Position numbers and translations under genes: made by a program
Notes under the pieces: generated by a model
Database searches by the model: none
Told to the model about the DNA's origin: nothing
The model's input: only the letters and a program-made list of their open reading frames with translations
Assembly (NCBI GenBank): GCA_009760855.2
Contig: WPIO01000021.1
Span: forward strand, 1,675,001 to 1,739,000
Origin: Cristatella mucedo
Lineage: Eukaryota; Bryozoa; Phylactolaemata; Cristatellidae
Direction: 5' to 3'
DNA length: 64,000 nt
Part shown: piece after piece, positions 60,201 through 64,000 of the stretch
How the letters are laid out: each line of letters begins with the position of its first letter
Numbering within the stretch: the first letter of the stretch is position 1

Positions 60201-63200
60201 TCATGGCCGACGATAGTTGGAGCCTTAGTGGGGCTCGTGATTGGTGCTGATGGAATTTGCTGAGTTGGCCTTGGTCCATGGTGACCCCATTTCATGCTTG
60301 CTTGCCTGAACTCAACCTAGTTTGGTGATGCTGGCTCCTCTAGCCATTGTCAAAAGGAATGTGACGCTAACTTCTGGAGTATAGGCTGTGGTCGCTCGCG
60401 GTTTGCAATGAATGCACCGTGACCGATAACGAATGGAAACTTACAGGAGTGGAATCGAGCAGGATGACGCCGAGGTGCTGTATCAGTGCCTCACCACCAA
60501 TCTGCTTCCGGCTCACCTCGAGCAGGAGATGATCAGCATCGCTGCAGCCGGAATGCCACGGAAAATTGCCCAGCCGTCTACTGCTGCCAGTAGCAGCAGC
60601 AGCAGCGGGTCGTCATCGTCTTCTCAGTCTTACGGAAAGTAGGTTTTGGGCACTTTGGCATGCACCCCTCGATTGCCTCTGGAGTGCTGCACCGGCGGGT
60701 ATGACCTTCTCTCCCCCATACCCCCTCTTCTGAGTGAGGAAATGGCAGCTCGGGTTGGCAATTCACTCCATTAGTGCATTGTTAGATTTTGCCAATGGTT
60801 TTGGTATTTCGTCTGTCCTCGACTTGCCATAGGTTCATCGTCGGTCCTTCGAACCTTCGCGAAGCTCCTAATGCCAACGACAGTTCGGTGCCTCACGTAT
60901 TCCTCACGAAAGCCGACTCCGCGTCACCCGGAATGTACGAGGAATGTCTGCTGCTGGTTTACAAATCGTGGAGTACTACCGTCTGCTTGCTAATTGATGG
61001 TACGTCTTGCCCAACTCTTGTGTTTGCGAGCCTGCACAGTTGCGTGAGAGTGCCTGCCTGCCGCAGAGCAACAGCAGGGGTAGTCGGCTGCTTTTTCGGT
61101 AATAGGCATCACTTTTGCTGGCCGCAATCGGCCGATACTGTCTCAGCTGTGGTAACTGCCATGCCTCTTTGACTGTTGCAGCATTGACGCCGCTCACGTC
61201 AGACCTGTTTCACGACTTGCACTCGAGCCTTGAGCATCCTCTTACCAATCTGGCCGCAGAACTTGCCGAGCACTATTCGAAGCGATCCGGCAGGTATATG
61301 TGCAGACGCTTCCCAAATGCTAAGCACTTCTGATCTAGGTCCAAAGCGATTGGTAATTGATTACAGGATCACTTAATATTTTTGGAATCAAAACCACGAA
61401 TGCCCAGATCCAGGCTGACTTTGCTCTTTTGGCTAGGTCCAAGATAGGCCCAAGCCTGCAGTGGACTTCATTTTTAATCTGTTGGCCTTACAAGCCTTTC
61501 ATTGACCAAGGGTCTGGTTACACCCATTACAAATGGGAAGAGCTAGTGAATGAAACGATGTCTCTGGAGACTGCTTACATATGCAGGGAGCAAGTGTGTC
61601 CTGTCGTGAAAGGCATCTGACTGGTTTTGAACTGCATACTGTTAATTTGTACTGCGATTACGTGTTCCTCTAAGATGTGCTCCCGAAGCTCTGCTGGAAC
61701 CTGTTATGGCAAGAGAAATCCTGAAAATTATTGGCTTCAGAAGTCAGACCCCTACGGGGCAGAGGCAGCTGTACTGCAAAATGGAAGCATGTAGGTGAAC
61801 AATTACAATTTGAACTCAGCCGAGCTATCAAGGCCAGTCTTGTCTGAATAGGATGAATTTGAGCCGGGTTTAGCAAAAAGTGGTCAGTTCTGACAAGTCG
61901 TGTTAGCAGGTAAATATGACTTTGATCCGGGACATAACCTATTGTGTGGAAAAATGACAGCATTGGAAGAATCAGAACAAAAGCTGATATAATCAAGGGT
62001 GATATAATTGAGAATGCAAAATGGAAATACATAAAAGGCGCTAGTCACGAGGTTTGGATTATAATGCTGTTCTAGGTGATTCTGTGGTGCTGACGGGACT
62101 TTACCAGAACGATCTAGTCTGACCCGAGGTGGTGATGCTCATAGTACAGTGGATTGAGGGGAGAGGCTCTCGGCCCAGTCGTTGAGAAGGGAAGGCCGAC
62201 AGAAGGCAAAGTGGGCATGCCTTTCTTTGGTTGTCAACAATGGGCTCCTCAAGTGCTCACTGTTTGTCTGGTGGCAACTAGCTGATATTTATGGGCAAAT
62301 TTTACTAATTGGGTATTTTACTAATAGGTGTTTTCTTTGACAACTACCTAAAGTTTTATTTAAGAAGACTGCCTCAACAGCTAGCCATCAAGGTTAGGAA
62401 CGTTCTACCACGGTGGCTTGCGTACAATTTAGCTAGCTTGCTGGTTCTGTCTCGGCTAGATTATTTGACCATGTGCCAACTTTATTGAAGGAGCCTCGAT
62501 GGCTTCTGGTTGATCAATGAATACAGAGTGAAGTTCTTATGCTGACCTACAAGGCCTGCCACGGCTTGGCTCCTTCATACCTAGCTGAACTGCTGCACCA
62601 GTTTCAGCCTCCTTGTGCCCCCAGGTCCTGTATGAACAATAAATTAGCTGTTCCATTCCTCCACTTAAATACTGTTGGTGACAGAAGCTTTTTCTCTGCA
62701 GGTCCTAGACTGTGGAACTCACTTCAACAACTCTTGCGAATAACATCTACTCTCCTGCTGCCGACTGGGGCACATTCTCTCAAGCCGCCCGTGTGCTGCT
62801 ACTTCCTTGCTACTCACTGCCTCAACGGCTATCCTGACTCGGCTATGCTTTTCACTTTCTCTTTGTTGCGTGAGATAAAGTCTTTTGGCTACCACATAAA
62901 TAGGGAAAGCCGCTCAGGCTATGAGTGCAGCCGGCAGTTACCAGTGATCCACCTATGAGCAACCTCTAGCCTGTCCCCAATCCAATCTAGCTACGGAACT
63001 CGAATGTGTCATCTGTGCTCCAGCAAGGCAAGACACATGGGGAAAATTTAGAAATGGGTAGCCACTGAGAAAGAGGTGAGATCAAAACAGATGTCATAAC
63101 TGCTGGAGCTGGATGGCTAGCAGCTACTGCAGAAGTGGCCTACAGTCCCGGTGAATAAAAAAAACTCATGGCCTAGTGAATTTTAGCTCATTTATGCATC

Positions 63201-63711
63201 TAGCATGCCATTTCATCTTGCTGTTGTTTTAGCCAGGTGAACGCCGCTGTGTGTGCAAGACCTGTTTTGTGTGTTCCTCAATCACTGCATAATAGTCAAC
63301 AAAGCACCTCATATGTAGCAAGCCGGTTTGTGGCGGCCAGACCTCCACCGAACGGTGGAATCGTGTGATGCTGTATTCCAGCGGGCACCTCTGTGTGTAG
63401 GCACTATCCTGGCATGATGTAGCAACACGTGATCGATCTGTCGGTAGACGTCCTGGCAGGACTACCGATCTGTGTATGGTGTGATTCAGCCTGTGCCGTG
63501 CCATTCCTTGCCTGTGCAGTGCCGTTCTGTGCATTAAGGCCGGCTGCTGTAGTAATCAAGGCGAGGCAGCACAGCTTCGATATGTGTACTTCAATCAAAT
63601 GAATCGTGCCTTAAAAACTACGGTCCACAGTGACCTGAAACCGACTCGTCAAGCAGCTGTGCCAGCCGACGTCCAGCGGCTTCTGGTTGACGTGCAGTCG
63701 GACATCGTCCA
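50652..63711 (+). CDS. CCZ1: Vacuolar fusion protein CCZ1 homologue, ten exons seen, 3' end outside window
   Basis: CCZ1 pairs with MON1 to form the guanine-nucleotide exchange factor that loads Rab7 on late endosomes and autophagosomes; it is built of three longin-type domains. Exons: 50652-50726, 51296-51393, 51668-51758, 53546-53686, 53794-53883, 54214-54389, 60447-60638, 60833-60999, 61182-61293, 63553-63711. All introns are GT-AG, and phases agree throughout for 433 codons plus 2 nt. Segments match human CCZ1 in order: SFFIYN, KILYYYP, NIGLCEAVVQY, SLHTQNKRQLFYQPEADFW, LYNDHLIW, EQDD..LYQCLTTNLLPAHLE, YEECLLLVYKSWSTTVC, RYVYFNQMN. Exon 7 carries a serine-rich insert. Roughly 60 C-terminal residues should lie beyond the right edge. 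Intron 6 (6.1 kb) and intron 9 (2.3 kb) hold transposons. No frame break was found in any exon. Confidence 0.95.
51296..51393 (+). CDS. CCZ1: CCZ1 exon 2
   Basis: Acceptor CTGCTCTTTTAG, donor GTAAGT. Reads EHKKILYYYPSSVC and IKNIGLCEAVVQYV, matching ENKILFYHP and IRNVGLCEAIVQF of the human protein. Ends after two bases of a split Asn codon. Confidence 0.95.
51668..51758 (+). CDS. CCZ1: CCZ1 exon 3
   Basis: Acceptor TTTTTCTTTAG. Reads TFTDGPCESLHTQNKRQLFY then QPEADFWMIM. The donor GTCAGT is weaker than the others, but phase and homology into exon 4 fit (WMIM + TVTIP compared with human WMVMVVRNP). Confidence 0.9.
53546..53686 (+). CDS. CCZ1: CCZ1 exon 4
   Basis: Acceptor CATTCTTCATTAG, donor GTAGCG. 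47 codons reading TVTIPRTKKASVDSVDIAG and, later, QDLVLGSILRRTYKVFK, which aligns with the LLDKVYSSVLRQCYSMYK region. Confidence 0.9.
53794..53883 (+). CDS. CCZ1: CCZ1 exon 5
   Basis: Acceptor GATGGTTGCAG, donor GTGACT. 30 codons, LFMGTYKGILEQEHGD then MLKDKLQHFYNR, matching KLFNGTF...LLKERLEKFFHR. Confidence 0.92.
54214..54389 (+). CDS. CCZ1: CCZ1 exon 6
   Basis: Acceptor TGTGTCGCTGCAG, donor GTAAGT. Reads HLLTLKLDQSDILDVYSGLS then FMPLEKGMYLKTQCLINRLE and MLLYNDHLIW, closely matching the second longin domain of human CCZ1. Ends after two bases of the Trp codon. Confidence 0.95.
55010..55168 (-). mobile_element. tRNA-derived SINE with L2-type tail
   Basis: On the minus strand the tRNA-like head has A-box TGGTCCAGCGG and B-box GTGGGCTCGAGCCCC. 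It passes directly into GTGAAGCGCCTGAATGAAG, hairpin, GGGGCGCTCTATACAAATGA. Same family as 16098-16250 but better preserved. Confidence 0.85.
55196..55280 (+). mobile_element. Old L2-type 3' tail
   Basis: CAAGAGCCTAGAAATATATT, then CCCTGAGAGTGCCATGCAAA and an AT-rich tail fit the terminal hairpin region of older L2/SINE ends. Confidence 0.5.
55741..57293 (+). mobile_element. L2-clade LINE, 5'-truncated, RT frame open but PQG changed to PQD
   Basis: Starts inside the RT at CGAACGGGTCGTGGCGGACC. The frame 55752-57047 (431 codons) is open through NHSTESALLRVYNDLLRN, LLDLSAAFDTIDHK, YADDTQLY and the C-terminal domain to FRTAFSGSL. The 3' UTR, hairpin and ATT tail follow. YADD is intact, but the conserved PQG is PQD (GAC at 56097-56099), also seen in the copy at 8839. 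It lies in the sense orientation within CCZ1 intron 6. Confidence 0.95.
57296..58150 (-). mobile_element. Old L2 3' end split by a DNA transposon
   Basis: 57296-57364 (tail, hairpin) and 57999-58150 (3' UTR, GTTAGTGGTAACATGCATAG..., up to ACCACTAAATG) are one minus-strand L2 3' end. Removing the insert joins AGGCACTTTATA to CTGTAAAGGAAGC as in other copies. Confidence 0.82.
57365..57998. mobile_element. pogo/Tigger-like DNA transposon, non-autonomous, 634 bp
   Basis: Ends CAGTCGTCCCTTGCCACTTT... and ...TAAAGGAAGAATGACTG form imperfect terminal inverted repeats of the type used by Tc1/mariner-related pogo elements (CAGTCGTCCCTCGCCACTTC-like starts). A TA dinucleotide flanks both ends (57363-57364, 57999-58000). 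No transposase domain is encoded; the longest frame inside (111 codons) is not recognised. Insertion into an older L2 gives the relative age. Confidence 0.78.
59350..59890 (+). mobile_element. Old L2-like RT fragment
   Basis: ATGGCCTCCAACTTCCTCAA and the following AGCGACGATAAAACC read MASNFLKLSDDKT, the block after YADD in L2. Further matches lead to a C-terminal domain remnant (about 59560-59860). Many stops. Confidence 0.75.
60447..60638 (+). CDS. CCZ1: CCZ1 exon 7, with serine-rich insert
   Basis: Acceptor AACTTACAG, donor GTAGGT. Completes the split Trp, then SGIEQDDAEVLYQCLTTNLL and PAHLEQEM. A stretch of about 15 residues that is mostly serine (encoded by AGC and TC repeats) follows and has no counterpart in human CCZ1. 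Confidence 0.95.
60833..60999 (+). CDS. CCZ1: CCZ1 exon 8
   Basis: Acceptor CGACTTGCCATAG, donor GTACGT. Reads FIVGPSNLREAPNAND, VPHVFLTKADSASPGMYEEC and LLLVYKSWSTTVCLLID, matching FLTGPLNLND, FPKIFVNTDDTYEELHLIVY and AAVCFMID. Confidence 0.95.
61182..61293 (+). CDS. CCZ1: CCZ1 exon 9
   Basis: Acceptor TTTGACTGTTGCAG, donor GTATAT. Reads LTPLTSDLFHDLHSSLEHPL then TNLAAELAEHYSKRSG, ending inside a Ser codon; matches the HPTLDFCRRLDSIVGPQLTV region. Confidence 0.93.
61294..63552 (+). other. CCZ1 intron 9
   Basis: 2.26-kb intron. It holds an old L2-like fragment (62360-62960), listed separately; the remainder shows nothing recognisable. Confidence 0.6.
62360..62960 (+). mobile_element. Old L2-like LINE 3' fragment, second family
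   Basis: LSRLDYLTMC, then a frame at 62539-62958 reading LTYKACHGLAPSYLAELLHQ and VGDRSFFSAGPRLWNSL. This is the typical L2-clade C-terminal domain but with a different 3' part (PDSAMLFTFSLLRE). It aligns with 17170-17470 over GACAGAAGCTTT and the CGGCTATGCTTTTCACTTTC block. No ATT tail. Confidence 0.82.
63553..63711 (+). CDS. CCZ1: CCZ1 exon 10 (last exon in window)
   Basis: Acceptor GCTGCTGTAG, donor GTGAGT. Completes SGS and reads NQGEAAQLRYVYFNQMNRAL and KTTVHSDLK, matching SGSEKEPQFKFIYFNHMNLAEKS-type sequence in human CCZ1. Ends two bases into a codon, so at least one more exon lies past 64000. Confidence 0.94.
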
Positions 63712-64000
63712 GTGAGTCCCATTTAAGCTGCTTGGGCTGACTCGTGCTCTGAGGCCATGTGCTGCTTATGCACGGTTGTTCATGCTGATGCACCCAAGCC
63801 AACCGACTGGTGCTGCTGCTACCAGTTTCGACTTGCCTTGACACATCGCCTGCATGGGCTGCTTTCGGGCCGCTGCACAGTAGTAGCATAGACCTGTTCG
63901 GTGTGTACGCCACCAGCTGGGGGTGCTTAGCCGTGCAATGGCTATTTATAGGTTGCCAGGCGACTGTGAAATCATATTGAAAAGTTCAGGAACCCAAGCA
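63712..64000 (+). other. Start of CCZ1 intron 10
   Basis: Follows donor GTGAGT; nothing recognised before the window ends. Confidence 0.6.

Larger units (their letters stand above)
54390..60446 (+). other. CCZ1 intron 6, transposon-rich
   Basis: This 6.1-kb intron holds an L2-tailed SINE, an L2 tail, a young L2, an older L2 split by a pogo-like element, and an old L2 fragment. The parts not listed separately (54390-55005, 55285-55735, 58155-59345, 59895-60446) show nothing recognisable. Confidence 0.7.

Overview
The window is nuclear DNA of an invertebrate-type animal. It has spliced genes with GT-AG introns, a NET-family zinc-finger gene (a metazoan family), a nuclear tRNA-Ser gene and many non-LTR retrotransposons and SINEs. 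The species cannot be named from the sequence alone.

Two host protein genes can be supported, and neither appears as one open frame. (1) A noc/elbow/ZNF503/ZNF703-type gene lies on the minus strand at 20739-19097. It has a 60-nt first exon, a 266-nt intron and one long exon, giving 458 residues. It sits in a CpG-rich block of about 8 kb (16.4-24.1 kb). (2) A CCZ1 gene (Rab7 exchange-factor subunit) lies on the plus strand from 50652 and runs off the right edge. Ten exons were recovered, encoding 433 codons with consistent phase at every junction; the last roughly 60 residues lie outside the window. A tRNA-Ser(TGA) gene is at 40638-40719.

Most of the rest is transposon debris, dominated by one L2-clade (CR1/L2) LINE family. 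Its 3' end carries a hairpin (AAAGCGCC...GGCGCTTT) followed by an ATT-repeat tail. Copies occur on both strands, from near-intact reverse transcriptase frames (33.5-35.0 kb minus, 47.4-50.2 kb plus, 55.7-57.3 kb plus) to old remnants. A tRNA-derived SINE borrows the L2 tail (16.1 kb, 55.0 kb). A second tRNA-derived SINE ends in a TTAAATCAGCTA-type sequence (13.0, 14.8, 27.5, 37.9, 44.1 kb). A pogo/Tigger-like DNA element (57365-57998) and a decayed Ty3/Gypsy-type integrase fossil (about 27.8-28.35 kb) are also present. Several insertions are nested and can be ordered in time.

Region by region: 0-8.8 kb is mostly unassigned with old L2 tails; 8.8-10.7 kb is a long L2; 11-16 kb holds old LINE/SINE debris and microsatellites; 16-24 kb is the CpG-rich noc locus; 24-38 kb is LINE/SINE/LTR debris; 38-41 kb is unassigned plus tRNA-Ser; 41-50 kb is nested L2 copies; 50.2-64 kb is CCZ1 with a transposon-filled intron 6 and intron 9.
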